Origin: Ferrimonas senticii DSM 18821
Lineage (GTDB): Bacteria; Pseudomonadota; Gammaproteobacteria; Enterobacterales; Shewanellaceae
DNA: 64,000 bases
Direction of reading: 5' to 3'
Assembly: GCF_000422665.1 (NCBI RefSeq)
Contig: NZ_AUGM01000017.1
Span: 1 to 64,000 of the forward strand
A program made the position numbers and the translations under genes. This document shows, one piece after another, positions 16,475-26,653 of this stretch. The notes below the pieces were generated by a model. That model saw only the letters and a program-made list of their open reading frames with translations, did not search any database and had not been told where the DNA came from. Position 1 is the stretch's first letter; each line of letters opens with the position of its first letter.

Positions 16475-18121
16475 GTGACCTTTATTCAAACCCTTGCCAC
16501 CTTGACGCCGATTATTTCGGTGCTGGTGTTCCTGGTGTTGATGCGCATGCCTGCTTCCCGCGCCATGCCTATCTCCGCCGTGCTGACCGCTCTGGCTGCT
16601 GCATTCGTGTGGCAGATGGATACCACCATCCTGGGCGCGTCTGTCGTTCAAGGTATGCTGGATGCAATCACCCCGCTGACCATTATCTTCGGTGCAATCT
16701 TCCTGCTGAAGACGCTGGCGGCTTCCGGTGCAATGGACACCATCCGCGCTGGTTTCACCAACATCTCTGCTGACGCCCGTGTACAGGTAATCATCATCTG
16801 TTGGTTGTTCGGTTCTTTCATCGAAGGCTCTGCTGGCTTCGGTACTCCTGCTGCGATTGGCGCGCCACTGCTGGTGCTGCTGGGCGTACCACCATTGGCG
16901 GCTGCAGTAGTGGCACTGATTGCTGACTCCACTTCAGTATCATTCGGCGCCATCGGTCTGCCAGTACTGTTTGGTATGGAAAAAGGCCTGGATGTAGGCG
17001 GCACTTCTATGGCGGCGGCTGAAATGGCTCGTCTGGGCTTCGAAGGCTTCCCACAGTACGCGCAGTACATTGCGATGCACATGATCACCATCGACATGGT
17101 GACTGGCACCCTGATCCCACTGGTTCTGGTTGCTGTGCTTACTGGTTTCTTCGGTCGCAACAAGTCCTTCGCAGAAGGCCTGGCGATCTGGAAATTCGCG
17201 ATCTTTGCGGGTCTGGCGTTCACCGTACCGGCGTTCACCATCAACTACTTCGCCGGTCCAGAATTCCCATCAGTGATTGGTTCTCTGATCGGTATGGCGA
17301 TCGTTATCCCTGCGGCGAAGAAAGGCTTCCTGCTGCCGGCGACCCCATGGTTCGATTTTGAAGGCGTAGAGAAGAAAGACACCGCTGAAGTTGCTGGCGA
17401 AGTGAAATTCTCTCAGCTGGCGGCTTGGACTCCTTACCTGGTAATGGCGGCGCTGCTGGTGCTGTCCCGTACTGTTGCCCCATTGAAGAGCTTCCTGCTT
17501 AGCTTCAACCTGTCTTGGAGCAACCTGCTGGGTACCGAGCTGAAGTCTGGCTTTAGCACCCTGTACGCTCCAGGCATCTTCTTCGTGACCGTGTGTGTGT
17601 TGGGCTTCTTTATCTTCAAGATGAAGCCAAAGGCGTTCACTGGTGCTTTCACTGACTCTTGCAAAGCGCTGATCCCAACCATCATCTCTCTGGGTGCTTC
17701 GGTACCGATGGTGAAGATCTTCCTGAACTCCGGTGCTAACAGCGCAGGTCTGGAAGCGATGCCAAAAGCATTGGCAGGCCTGATGGCTTCTACTGCTGGT
17801 TCTGTGTGGGAGTGGGTTGCGCCAATCGTTGGTATCTTCGGTGCCTTCCTGTCTGGTTCTGCCACCTTCTCCAACATGATGTTCTCCTCTTTGCAGTTCG
17901 AAGTTGCGACTCAGGCCGATTTGGCGCCTGCACTGGTAATGGCACTGCAAGGTATCGGTGCGAACGCCGGTAACATGATGTGTGTAATGAACGTAGTAGC
18001 AGCAGCGACTGTGGTTGGCATGGCCGGCCGTGAGTCCGAGATTATCCGTAAGACCCTGCCTGTGGCACTGGCTTACGCGCTGATCGCTGGCACCATCGCA
18101 TTCTTCTGGGGCGGCTACTAA
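16475..18121 (+). CDS. lldP: L-lactate permease (LctP family)
   Basis: A 548-aa inner-membrane lactate:H+ symporter with about 12-14 hydrophobic segments. Family motifs include EGSAGFGTPAAIGAPLLVLLG (here from FIEGSAGFG to LLVLLG) and GAFLSGSATFSNMMFSSLQ near the C terminus, typical of LctP/LldP/GlcA carriers for L- and D-lactate (and glycolate). GTG start at 16475 with an AGGATC site. Followed by its own terminator and then dld, so uptake and oxidation are adjacent but probably separate transcripts. Confidence 0.95.
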   Translation: MTFIQTLATLTPIISVLVFLVLMRMPASRAMPISAVLTALAAAFVWQMDTTILGASVVQGMLDAITPLTIIFGAIFLLKTLAASGAMDTIRAGFTNISADARVQVIIICWLFGSFIEGSAGFGTPAAIGAPLLVLLGVPPLAAAVVALIADSTSVSFGAIGLPVLFGMEKGLDVGGTSMAAAEMARLGFEGFPQYAQYIAMHMITIDMVTGTLIPLVLVAVLTGFFGRNKSFAEGLAIWKFAIFAGLAFTVPAFTINYFAGPEFPSVIGSLIGMAIVIPAAKKGFLLPATPWFDFEGVEKKDTAEVAGEVKFSQLAAWTPYLVMAALLVLSRTVAPLKSFLLSFNLSWSNLLGTELKSGFSTLYAPGIFFVTVCVLGFFIFKMKPKAFTGAFTDSCKALIPTIISLGASVPMVKIFLNSGANSAGLEAMPKALAGLMASTAGSVWEWVAPIVGIFGAFLSGSATFSNMMFSSLQFEVATQADLAPALVMALQGIGANAGNMMCVMNVVAAATVVGMAGRESEIIRKTLPVALAYALIAGTIAFFWGGY

Positions 18122-18131
18122 GCCCCAACAA

Positions 18132-18158
18132 ACAAGCCGAGCGTCACGCTCGGCTTGT
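18132..18158 (+). terminator. Terminator of lldP
   Basis: ACAAGCCGAGCG-TCA-CGCTCGGCTTGT hairpin 11 nt after the stop; T run is short. Confidence 0.75.
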
Positions 18159-18240
18159 AACAGATTTGGTTGGTGCTGCCAGCTGGCATCAACAACCGAT
18201 TTAGGGAATAGGCTGTAACGCTACCGGTGACCTTGGTAGC

Positions 18241-18260
18241 AATGAGTTAGACCGCTCATT
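18241..18260. promoter_or_regulatory. Inverted repeat upstream of dld
   Basis: AATGAG-N8-CTCATT in the 280-bp lldP-dld gap; operator candidate only. Confidence 0.3.
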
Positions 18261-18349
18261 ACAAATATTTTTGAGTAATTTCAACGATGTTTGTGGCGTC
18301 AGTCGCAGTATAGCGATAGCGCATTTTATAGCCTGTAACCGACTGATTT

Positions 18350-18370
18350 AACCGAGCTTCATGCTCGGTT
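18350..18370 (+). promoter_or_regulatory. Leader hairpin before dld
   Basis: AACCGAGC-TTCAT-GCTCGGTT, 30 nt before the dld ATG, followed by TTGTCGTTT. It resembles a small terminator placed in a leader and could attenuate dld. Confidence 0.4.
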
Positions 18371-18400
18371 TGTCGTTTCTGACCATAGGGAAAAGATCAC

Positions 18401-21247
18401 ATGTTAACTTCTAACATTAGTGCGCTAACTAGCAAATTGGCTGAAATCCTTGAGCCAACTCGCGTTCATACCGATAACCTTCGCCGCGTGGCGTGGGGTA
18501 CCGATGCTTCTTTCTATCAGAAGCGTCCTCAAGTGGTTGTGCATCCAAAAAATGAAGCTGAAGTTGCCGCTGCGCTGGCGGAATGTCACGCGGCGAAAAC
18601 ACCAGTTACCTTCCGTGCTGCGGGTACCGCACTGTGTGGTCAGGCGATCTCTGACTCAGTACTGATGGTGGCTGGTGCTGATTGGAACAAATACGAAGTG
18701 CTGGATGGCGGCGCGCGCATGCGTATGCAGCCAGGCCTGATTGGTTCCAAAATCAACGCCATTCTGAACCCACTGGGCTGGAAGTTCGGCCCAGATCCAG
18801 CGACCATCACCTCGGCGATGGCTGGTGGTATCGTCGCTAACAACGCTTCTGGTATGAACTGTGGTGTTCACTCTAACTCGTACCAGCTGATTGAATCTGC
18901 ACGCATCATTCTGGCGGACGGTTTCGTACTGGATACCGCTTCTGAAGCGTCCCGCGCTGAATTTAAAGCCAAGCATGGCGAAATCATCGCAGGCATCGAG
19001 CAGATCCGTGACGAGATCATGGCTGACGAAGCGATGGTTGCGCGTATCAAGCGTAAGTACTCGATCAAGAACGTAACTGGTTTCGGCATGAACTCCTTCG
19101 TGGACTTCTCCGATCCGTTCGACATCCTGCTGCACCTGATGGTGGGCTCTGAGGGTACTCTGGGCTTCCTGTCCGAAATCACCATGAAGTCTGTGGTTAA
19201 AGCCACTCACTCTGCCTCTGCAATGGTGTACTTTGATTCTCTGCGCGGCGCTTGTGAAGCGATCGTTGACCTGCGTCACGAAGCATTTGACGAAACCAAC
19301 GCGGCGGAACTGCTGGATAACTTCGCACTGAAAGCGGTAGCGGCATCTAAGTACCAGACTCCAGAGTTTTTGAACGACATCCACGCTGACGTAACGGCAG
19401 TACTGTTCGAAACCTTCGGCATGAGCCAAGAGCAGATCGACGCTAACATCGCTAAGATGACCGCGATCATGGCTAAGCATGGCCTGTACAAAGACGTTGA
19501 GTTCACCCAAGACGCAGCGGAAATCTACAACATGTGGGCGATCCGTAAAGCGGTATTCCCACTGGCTGGCTCCATGCGCCCTGCGGGTACCTCTTGCGTT
19601 ATTGAAGATATCGCGTTCCCAATCGATGTACTGCCACAAGCCACCATCGATCTGCAGGATCTGTCGTTTAAGCACGGCTACAACGATGCGGTTATCTACG
19701 GCCACGCGCTGGAAGGTAACTACCACGTAATCTTCTCGCAAAACTTTGGCACCATCGAAGAGATCGAACGTTTCGATAACTTCATGCAAGAGATGGTTGA
19801 TCTGGTTGCGGTGAAGTACGACGGTTCTTTGAAAGCGGAACACGGTACCGGTTTCGGTATGGCCTCTTTCGTTGAGAAAGAGTGGGGCAGCGACATCTAC
19901 AACATGATGAAGCGCGTTAAGGACGTTATCGATCCTGCTGGTATCCTGAACCCAGGCGTTATCATCAACGACGATCCAAGCTGTCACGCCAAAGGCTTTA
20001 AGCCACTGCCACAGGTACACGAGATCGTTGATAAATGTATTGAGTGTGGTTTCTGTGAGCAGCACTGTGTTGCGCACTCCCTGACCTTGTCCCCACGTCA
20101 ACGTACTGCGGTTACCCGTGTGATCAAGACTTTGGAGCGCACCGGTGCTGAGCCAGAAGTACTGGCTGATCTGAAGAAGAACTACCAGTACTTCGCCATC
20201 GACACCTGTGCCGCTGACGGCCTGTGTAAGCTGGCCTGTCCAATGGGCATCGACACCGGTAAGTTCGTTAAAGCGATGCGCGCTGAGATGGCTACTGACT
20301 TTGATAAGAAAGTGGCTAACTTCACCGCCGATAAGTACGACACCTTAGAAGGCGTTGCTCGTTTTGCGCTGGGCGCAACTGACATCGCTCGTGCGGTAAT
20401 CGGTGAAGGCGGCATGAGCGGCATCACCAAGGTAGCGCGTAAAGTGATGCCAAGCATGCCAATCCCACAGTGGACCGAAGGCATGCCAAAGCGAGGTAAA
20501 GCGCTGCCATCGCTGAAGACCAGCGGTGATGTTAAAGCGGTTTACTTCCCTGCCTGTTTGAACCGTATGCTGGGCACCTCGCCAAAGAACCCAGATCAGA
20601 AGTCGATCCCAGAGACCATCCAGTCGCTGTTTGAAAAAGCCAACATCGAAATGCTGTCTGGCATCAAGCCGCAAGGTCTGTGCTGTGGTCAGTCTTGGGA
20701 ATCTTACGGTCACAACGAACAAGCTGATCGCAAGTCTGCGGAACTGTCTGAGTGGTTGCTGGAAGTATCCAACAACGGTGAGCACCCAATTCTGGTTGAA
20801 ACCACCGCGTGTCTGGAGCGTATGCAGCGCGCTTGTGACAGCCGTCTGAAGCTGATGGGTCCAGAAGAGTTCGCCATGAAGTACATGGTTGACCGTCTGG
20901 AGATCACTAAGGTGGAAGAGAAGATCGCCATCCACCCAACCTGTACCTGTCGCAAGATGGGCATCGTTGGTGATCTGGTTGGTCTGGCGCAACTGTGTGT
21001 TACCGACGTGGTGGTTCCAGATGCAGACAAAGTGGGCTGTTGTGGTATGGCGGGTAACCGCGGTATGAACTACCCAGAGCTGAACGCGCACGGTCTGCGT
21101 AACCTGAAAGCGGAAACCAAAGACAAGGGCTGCACCAGCGGTTACTCCGTTTCTGCAACCTGTGAGATCGGTCTGACCACTCACTCTGGTATCCCATACA
21201 AAAACATCCTGAGCCTGCTGGATCGCGTTTCTACCAAGAAAGCGTAA
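18401..21247 (+). CDS. dld: FAD/Fe-S D-lactate dehydrogenase (Dld-II type)
   Basis: A 948-aa membrane-associated quinone-linked dehydrogenase oxidising D-lactate to pyruvate. Domains: FAD_binding_4 (about 40-270, with TFRAAGTALCGQ), FAD-oxidase C (about 280-530, ending AEHGTGFG...FDPAGILNPG-like), two [4Fe-4S] cysteine sets (CIECGFCEQHC from about 546; CAADGLCKLACP from about 603), and two CCG domains (CCGQSWESYGHN near 761; GCCGMAGNRG near 880). Length and order match Shewanella Dld-II, found beside lldP there. No lldEFG L-lactate genes follow, unlike the Shewanella cluster. Strongly biased codon use suggests high expression. Confidence 0.92.
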   Translation: MLTSNISALTSKLAEILEPTRVHTDNLRRVAWGTDASFYQKRPQVVVHPKNEAEVAAALAECHAAKTPVTFRAAGTALCGQAISDSVLMVAGADWNKYEVLDGGARMRMQPGLIGSKINAILNPLGWKFGPDPATITSAMAGGIVANNASGMNCGVHSNSYQLIESARIILADGFVLDTASEASRAEFKAKHGEIIAGIEQIRDEIMADEAMVARIKRKYSIKNVTGFGMNSFVDFSDPFDILLHLMVGSEGTLGFLSEITMKSVVKATHSASAMVYFDSLRGACEAIVDLRHEAFDETNAAELLDNFALKAVAASKYQTPEFLNDIHADVTAVLFETFGMSQEQIDANIAKMTAIMAKHGLYKDVEFTQDAAEIYNMWAIRKAVFPLAGSMRPAGTSCVIEDIAFPIDVLPQATIDLQDLSFKHGYNDAVIYGHALEGNYHVIFSQNFGTIEEIERFDNFMQEMVDLVAVKYDGSLKAEHGTGFGMASFVEKEWGSDIYNMMKRVKDVIDPAGILNPGVIINDDPSCHAKGFKPLPQVHEIVDKCIECGFCEQHCVAHSLTLSPRQRTAVTRVIKTLERTGAEPEVLADLKKNYQYFAIDTCAADGLCKLACPMGIDTGKFVKAMRAEMATDFDKKVANFTADKYDTLEGVARFALGATDIARAVIGEGGMSGITKVARKVMPSMPIPQWTEGMPKRGKALPSLKTSGDVKAVYFPACLNRMLGTSPKNPDQKSIPETIQSLFEKANIEMLSGIKPQGLCCGQSWESYGHNEQADRKSAELSEWLLEVSNNGEHPILVETTACLERMQRACDSRLKLMGPEEFAMKYMVDRLEITKVEEKIAIHPTCTCRKMGIVGDLVGLAQLCVTDVVVPDADKVGCCGMAGNRGMNYPELNAHGLRNLKAETKDKGCTSGYSVSATCEIGLTTHSGIPYKNILSLLDRVSTKKA

Positions 21248-21268
21248 TCTGACTCTTAGATGCTAACT

Positions 21269-21296
21269 AAGGCCAGCTGGAAACAGCTGGCCTTTT
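21269..21296 (+). terminator. Terminator of dld
   Basis: AAGGCCAGCTG-GAAA-CAGCTGGCCTT followed by TTGTTT. Confidence 0.9.
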
Positions 21297-21339
21297 GTTT
21301 GCCTAATCATCTGGTCTATCCAGCTTTTTGCCGTAAGTT

Positions 21340-21500
21340 TTAGCCTCCGGCAGTCAAGGGCGGTGCCCTTTGAAATCCCCTTCGCCTCCAAGATTGACGA
21401 AAACCCCTCGTTCTCACCGTGCTACCCAGCAGCACCGGCCCGAGGCGGCATCCATGCCCTCACCGGCCTCTCGGGCATCTTGCCCTCAGCTTGCCGCTGC
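21340..21500 (+). repeat. Intergenic repeat element, copy 1
   Basis: A GC-rich non-coding segment with the ordered signposts GCCTCCGGC, AAGGGCGGTGCCCTTT hairpin, CGCCTCC, CCCCTCGTTC and GTGCTAC. The same signposts recur in the same order on the opposite strand at about 21680-21850. This suggests a dispersed palindromic intergenic repeat family rather than a gene; edges are approximate. Confidence 0.55.
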
Positions 21501-21597
21501 GTTTGCGGTTTCACTCGGCGTCAACCAGTCGGCTTAGAGCACTCCGAATAACCGTCACCATGAGACATTCAGTTTGCGGTTTGAATTAGCTAAATTT

Positions 21598-21615
21598 CCG
21601 CGAACGTGTTCGCGG
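21598..21615. repeat. Perfect palindrome
   Basis: CCGCGAACGTGTTCGCGG: 8-bp arms around GT, midway between the two inverted repeat copies. Confidence 0.6.
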
Positions 21616-21679
21616 CTACGATTGAACCACTATCGGTTGCGCCAACGGGCTTTAGCCGACTCGCGGCGCTGAGCGGTGT

Positions 21680-21850
21680 GCTACGCTTTGAGGCCGGAGG
21701 CCATGGATGGCTGGAGTGCGCGGCTAAATCAGGGACGATGAATCTGCGCAGTGCCGAAAGGAGTAGCACAAGGAGCGAGGGGACTTCGCCGTGCTGGAGG
21801 CAGTTGGGTTTGAAAAGGGTGGAACCCTTTCCCGCCGGAGGCGAATACCA
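21680..21850 (-). repeat. Intergenic repeat element, copy 2 (inverted)
   Basis: Read on the minus strand it gives GCCTCCGGC, AAAGGGTTCCACCCTTT, TGCCTCC, CCCCTCGCTC, GTGCTAC, paralleling copy 1. No supported coding sequence lies here despite a 105-codon open frame. Confidence 0.5.
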
Positions 21851-21909
21851 ATCGGTACAGTTATATAGTGGCTTCGACTTCGCAGCAGAAGACCACGACA
21901 TTAATCTGG

Positions 21910-22158
21910 CTAGGGCGTGTTGACGTTTGGTGTTCAGAATTTGGTCGAGGATAGCAGCTGTCAATCGAGGATTGCGATTGAAGGCATAGTGGCTCTACGT
22001 CGAAATCGTATGACGAAGAGTGACAGCTGCTAGTCCGACTCTGCAAGGCGCCCCACAGTGACGACGGAACAGCACAACAAACCGGGCAGGTTCAATTTAC
22101 TTTAAAAAACAACCAATAATGGGCGCAAAAATATACAGCAAAGGTCAACACGCCCTAG
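21910..22158. mobile_element. MITE-like element with terminal inverted repeats
   Basis: A 249-bp segment bounded by CTAGGGCGTGTTGAC (21910-21924) and its exact complement GTCAACACGCCCTAG (22144-22158). Similarity continues inward (GTTGAC-N-TTTG-N-TGT), giving about 24-bp imperfect terminal repeats. An inner inverted pair AGCAGCTGTCA (21953-21963) and TGACAGCTGCT (22021-22031) is present. It carries no transposase. The outermost CTAG contains TA, compatible with a TA target duplication as made by IS630/mariner- or some IS5-type elements. A non-autonomous derivative of an IS is the likely identity. Confidence 0.7.
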
Positions 22159-22174
22159 TATAAAAGGTCGCGAC

Positions 22175-22942
22175 TTACCACTTACGCTTAGGGGAAAACA
22201 GCTGGTCTAGCTCGCAATCGTCCTCATCTGCGCCGGCAGCAGAGGCAGCTTGAGGCGGCAGTTGTCGCATCGCACGGTTGGTTAACTCATCCTGCATGGC
22301 GCTGGCTTTGGCTAGGATTAGCTGACTGTAGCTGTCGTCACTGCTGTGATTAATCAGCAGTTTATGCAGTTGGTTTAAGTGCTGACGGGCAGAGCCAATT
22401 TGGTTCTTGCTGGCGGCAACACGGGCTCTATCAAACTGTACCGTAACGTTGATCCGCAGCAGTAACTGTTCCACCCGTTGGCATTCGGTGACGTAGTCGT
22501 CGTGTGCCAAGGTGCCGCGGCTTTGCTCGATGCGAGCGAAATCCTTCAGGCGTTTGAGCACCTTGATGATGGCGATTACTTGGCCTTCGGCCGAGGGGGA
22601 ACTGAAGCTATCGATGGTACGCTCTTGCGGCGGCGTTTGTGCCAGTTGGTGCTGCATGTTTCGCAGTTGGGTGAGCACGTCACTGCGGCTTGGATCGATG
22701 GCGATGATCTGTTTGAGATTAGCGATGATGCGCTGATTAAGTAACTGCACCATGCGATTGGTTAGCGGTAAAAAGGCGCCGAACGACAGCAGTCGTTCTA
22801 ACTCGCTGACGGCTGCTTTGTGTTTGCCTATCTCTTGTCGACGTTGATGTTCGACTTTCCAGCGATACTGTTGAAACAGATTGAAACCGATGATCACCAG
22901 CAGCAATAACGCGACCAATATCAGCAGAATTTGCAGCGACAT
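22175..22942 (-). CDS. Membrane-anchored coiled-coil protein upstream of cysB
   Basis: A 255-aa protein with one N-terminal transmembrane helix (about 4-23, LQILLILVALLLLVIIGFNL) and a long helical cytoplasmic region with several coiled-coil stretches (about 30-215), then an Ala/Asp-rich linker and a basic tail (SPKRKW). I recall similar proteins, loosely labelled DNA repair ATPase, divergent from cysB in Shewanella and Vibrio, but no ATPase motif is visible. Function unknown. Divergent from cysB with a 153-bp shared promoter region. Confidence 0.75.
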   Translation of the reverse strand: MSLQILLILVALLLLVIIGFNLFQQYRWKVEHQRRQEIGKHKAAVSELERLLSFGAFLPLTNRMVQLLNQRIIANLKQIIAIDPSRSDVLTQLRNMQHQLAQTPPQERTIDSFSSPSAEGQVIAIIKVLKRLKDFARIEQSRGTLAHDDYVTECQRVEQLLLRINVTVQFDRARVAASKNQIGSARQHLNQLHKLLINHSSDDSYSQLILAKASAMQDELTNRAMRQLPPQAASAAGADEDDCELDQLFSPKRKW

Positions 22943-23080
22943 CCCTTGCCCTTACTCTCTTAGCTTGGCCATGCTACACCAAAGTTGCAGAGGTCACAGT
23001 ATTGCTGAGGTGGGTCAAGGTGCAGTTATTCTATTTTTTGGTAAAGTTGTGATATCTATATAACTTTCTATATCGCCTGA

Positions 23081-24067
<987 letters not shown>

Positions 24068-24094
24068 GCATCGGCATTCGCTAGGCCGAGAGCT

Positions 24095-25471
24095 TCAGCA
24101 TTCGACAATATTGACCGCGAGGCCGCCTTTGGCGGTCTCTTTGTATTTACTGCGCATGTCTTTGCCGGTATCCCACATGGTTTTGATTACTTTATCTAGC
24201 GATACCTTATGTTGGCCATCGCCGCGCATCGCCAGTCGCGAGGCGTTGATCGCTTTCACGGCGCCCATGGCGTTGCGTTCAATACACGGCACTTGCACTA
24301 AGCCGCCAACCGGATCGCAGGTTAAGCCCAGGTTGTGCTCCATGCCAATTTCAGCGGCGTTTTCAACGTTGGCGACGGTGCCGCCCAGCAGTTCAGTCAG
24401 GGCGCCTGCGGCCATTGAGCAGGCGACTCCAACCTCACCCTGACAGCCAACCTCGGCGCCAGATATCGAGGCGTTTTTCTTATACAAAATGCCGATGGCG
24501 GCCGCGGTTAGCAGATAGCGAGCGGCGGTATCGCGGTTAACGGGCTGAATAAAGCGATCGTAATAACACAGTACCGCAGGGATGATCCCGGCTGCGCCAT
24601 TGGTTGGGGCGGTTACCACCCGCCCGCCGGCGGCGTTTTCCTCGTTGACGGCCATCGCAAACAAGTTAACCCAATCCATGGCATTAAGCGGATCGTGACT
24701 GGTGCCGCCTTCTGCCTGCAAACGTCGATGCAGTGCCGGAGCACGACGGCGCAGTTTCAAACCGCCGGCTAAAATGCCCTCCATCCGGCAGCCGCGCTCA
24801 ACGCAGGCCAACATGGTTTGCCAGATCTGCCACAGCTGTTCGGTGATCTCCGTTTCGCTGCGCAACACCTTTTCATTGGCCATCATTAGCGAGGCGATCG
24901 ACAGCCCATGTTGGTTGCACAAGCTCAGCAATTCGGTAGCGCTACTAAATGGATAGGGCTGGGTTGAACTAATTTGATTGATGCTGGTTTGCGCGGCAAT
25001 TTCATCTTCATCAACGACAAAACCGCCACCAATTGAGAAGTAGGTTCGTTGATATATTGGGTTGCCATCGCTGCCGAGCGCTTTTAGGGTCATCGCGTTG
25101 GCGTGCTGTGGCAGTGATTTACGGCGGTGGTAGATGATCCCGGCCTTGCGCGGAAAAGCGACCGTGCGTTTGCCATCCAACAGCAGACTTTGGTCATCCG
25201 CTACCTCGGCAAGCTTGGCTTCAACCGTATCGGGATCGCACTGCTCTGGGGTTTCGCCAAGCAACCCCAGCACCACCGCCTTGCCAGTGCCGTGGCCTTT
25301 ACCAGTTTGCCCTAATGAGCCGAACAGTTCTGCTTGCACTTCGGTCACTTGATTAAACCGTTGTTGCTGGTGCAAATCGTTGATAAAGCGGTTGGCGGCA
25401 CGCATTGGGCCGACGGTGTGGGAACTTGACGGGCCAATGCCGATACTGAACATATCAAAAACGCTGATCAT
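24095..25471 (-). CDS. sdaA: L-serine ammonia-lyase, iron-sulfur type
   Basis: A 458-aa single-chain (alpha plus beta) [4Fe-4S] L-serine dehydratase giving pyruvate and ammonia. The N-terminal beta domain starts [25 protein letters not shown] (here [19 protein letters not shown] quoted), with GGGFVVDE in the middle. The C-terminal alpha domain has the cluster cysteines in [28 protein letters not shown] and PCIERNA. E. coli SdaA is 454 aa. An adjacent GTG (25474) is possible, but ATG 25471 has AGGA at good spacing. The gene is convergent with cysB, whose product controls serine-derived cysteine synthesis. Confidence 0.95.
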   Translation of the reverse strand: MISVFDMFSIGIGPSSSHTVGPMRAANRFINDLHQQQRFNQVTEVQAELFGSLGQTGKGHGTGKAVVLGLLGETPEQCDPDTVEAKLAEVADDQSLLLDGKRTVAFPRKAGIIYHRRKSLPQHANAMTLKALGSDGNPIYQRTYFSIGGGFVVDEDEIAAQTSINQISSTQPYPFSSATELLSLCNQHGLSIASLMMANEKVLRSETEITEQLWQIWQTMLACVERGCRMEGILAGGLKLRRRAPALHRRLQAEGGTSHDPLNAMDWVNLFAMAVNEENAAGGRVVTAPTNGAAGIIPAVLCYYDRFIQPVNRDTAARYLLTAAAIGILYKKNASISGAEVGCQGEVGVACSMAAGALTELLGGTVANVENAAEIGMEHNLGLTCDPVGGLVQVPCIERNAMGAVKAINASRLAMRGDGQHKVSLDKVIKTMWDTGKDMRSKYKETAKGGLAVNIVEC

Positions 25472-25580
25472 CACTCATCCTAGCTGCGGGGCAATCCAAT
25501 TACTCGATAGTAGCGTGATGATCAGCAAAGCCCCAACTGTTGGGCAAATTGCCAGCAATGCTTTAGAGTTGATCGGCGTA

Positions 25581-25613
25581 ACGGTTTGCCACCACGGTTT
25601 TCCACCACGGTTT
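25581..25613. repeat. Short 13-bp tandem repeat
   Basis: CCACCACGGTTT at 25589-25600 and 25602-25613, with a partial ACGGTTT at 25581-25587: ACGGTTT recurs exactly every 13 bp, three times, between sdaA and ycfP. Confidence 0.6.
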
Positions 25614-25638
25614 AGTAACGATCAGTAGGAGCCAACGG

Positions 25639-26202
25639 ATGATTCTCTACTTCCACGGTTTTGATGCCACCAGCCCTGGCAATCATCAAAAAGTGCTGCA
25701 ACTGCAGATGATTGACGATGATGTGCGGATGATTAACTACTCCACCATGCACCCCAAGCATGATATGCAGCACTTGCTGAACGAGGTTAACAAGCAGCTC
25801 AAGTTCAGTGATGATCCCAAGCCGTTGTTGATTGGCGTTGGGCTTGGCGGTTACTGGGTGGAACGGATCGGTTTTTTGTGTGGCTTAAAGTCGGTGCAAA
25901 TTAACCCGAACCTGTGGCCGCAACACAATATGGTGGGGCTGATTGACCGACCAGAAGAGTACGAGCATATCAGTGATAAATGCGTGGTCGATTTTCGCAG
26001 TCAAAACCGTGGCCAATCACTGGTGTTGCTGTCGCGCTTCGATGAAGTGTTAGATAACAAGGTTACCGAACGCACGCTTAAGTCGTTTTATCCGATTGTT
26101 TGGGATGAACAGCAACCGCATAAGTTCCCAGAATTGAGTCTGCACTTGAGCCGTATCGATCAATTTCGCCAGCCGTCTGATGCACTAACTGCATCCAGCT
26201 AA
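25639..26202 (+). CDS. ycfP: YcfP/UPF0227 alpha/beta-hydrolase-like protein
   Basis: A 187-aa cytoplasmic protein highly similar to E. coli YcfP (180 aa): [20 protein letters not shown] at the start, PKHDMQHLL, then IGVGLGGYW where classical esterases have GxSxG. The nucleophile-position Ser is Gly here as in the family, so it is probably not a classical serine hydrolase. Function unknown. TAGGAG sits 7 nt before ATG 25639. Confidence 0.9.
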   Translation: MILYFHGFDATSPGNHQKVLQLQMIDDDVRMINYSTMHPKHDMQHLLNEVNKQLKFSDDPKPLLIGVGLGGYWVERIGFLCGLKSVQINPNLWPQHNMVGLIDRPEEYEHISDKCVVDFRSQNRGQSLVLLSRFDEVLDNKVTERTLKSFYPIVWDEQQPHKFPELSLHLSRIDQFRQPSDALTASS

Positions 26203-26256
26203 ACCTTGCTGTTGGGTCATGCGTAGCTTGTCAAAACCCACTGTTTGGCCTGTGCA

Positions 26257-26601
26257 ATGCCTTCTAGTTTTGAGTCAACGTCTCGCGCTTCGCCACGACG
26301 CCGTGGCCGCAGCCTGACCGTAAGCCCGCGTGAACAGCACTATTTTACTCAGGTGTTTGCGCGACTGCGCGCCGAGCCCAAGTGCTGGCAGCAAGTGGTC
26401 GATAACTACCAGTACTTTCTAACACGTGCGCATCTGTCGCGCAGTAACCAGCGGGCGTTGCGGGATCTGGGGTGGTTGATTGAAGCCAACTGCAGCATCG
26501 CCGAGGTTGAACAAGCGGTGCTGGCCGAGACTCGCAGTGGCCAGCGTTTACGCCGTTTTCCATTACTGTTTCGAGGATTGCTGCCGTCGTCACCGGAGTA
26601 A
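26257..26601 (+). CDS. Small basic protein of unknown function
   Basis: Not recognised. A 114-aa Arg-rich cytoplasmic protein, with a Ser/Arg-rich N terminus (PSSFESTSRASPRRRGR) and a mostly helical body (QHYFTQVFARLRAEPKCWQQVV...NYQYFLTRAHLSRSNQRALRDLGWL, quoted in parts). The frame opens at 26245; ATG 26257 is chosen without a good ribosome site. Support is an uninterrupted frame, protein-like composition and a terminator directly after the stop shared with convergent dusC. Confidence 0.6.
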   Translation: MPSSFESTSRASPRRRGRSLTVSPREQHYFTQVFARLRAEPKCWQQVVDNYQYFLTRAHLSRSNQRALRDLGWLIEANCSIAEVEQAVLAETRSGQRLRRFPLLFRGLLPSSPE

Positions 26602-26604
26602 CGT

Positions 26605-26636
26605 AAAAAAACGCCAGCGTTATCACGCTGGCGTTG
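26605..26636. terminator. Bidirectional terminator before dusC end
   Basis: ACGCCAGCGT-TATC-ACGCTGGCGT; on the minus strand it is followed by TTTTTT, serving dusC. Confidence 0.9.
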
Positions 26637-26653
26637 TGCTTTCAGTCGCTTGG

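Noticed and set aside
18656-20101. 481-codon minus-strand frame inside dld
   Set aside because: Shadow of a strongly codon-biased gene; no family features, while dld on the plus strand is unmistakable.
21606-21923. 105-codon open frame in the repeat patch
   Set aside because: Lies across the inverted GC-rich repeat copy and into the MITE end; composition follows the repeat, not a protein.
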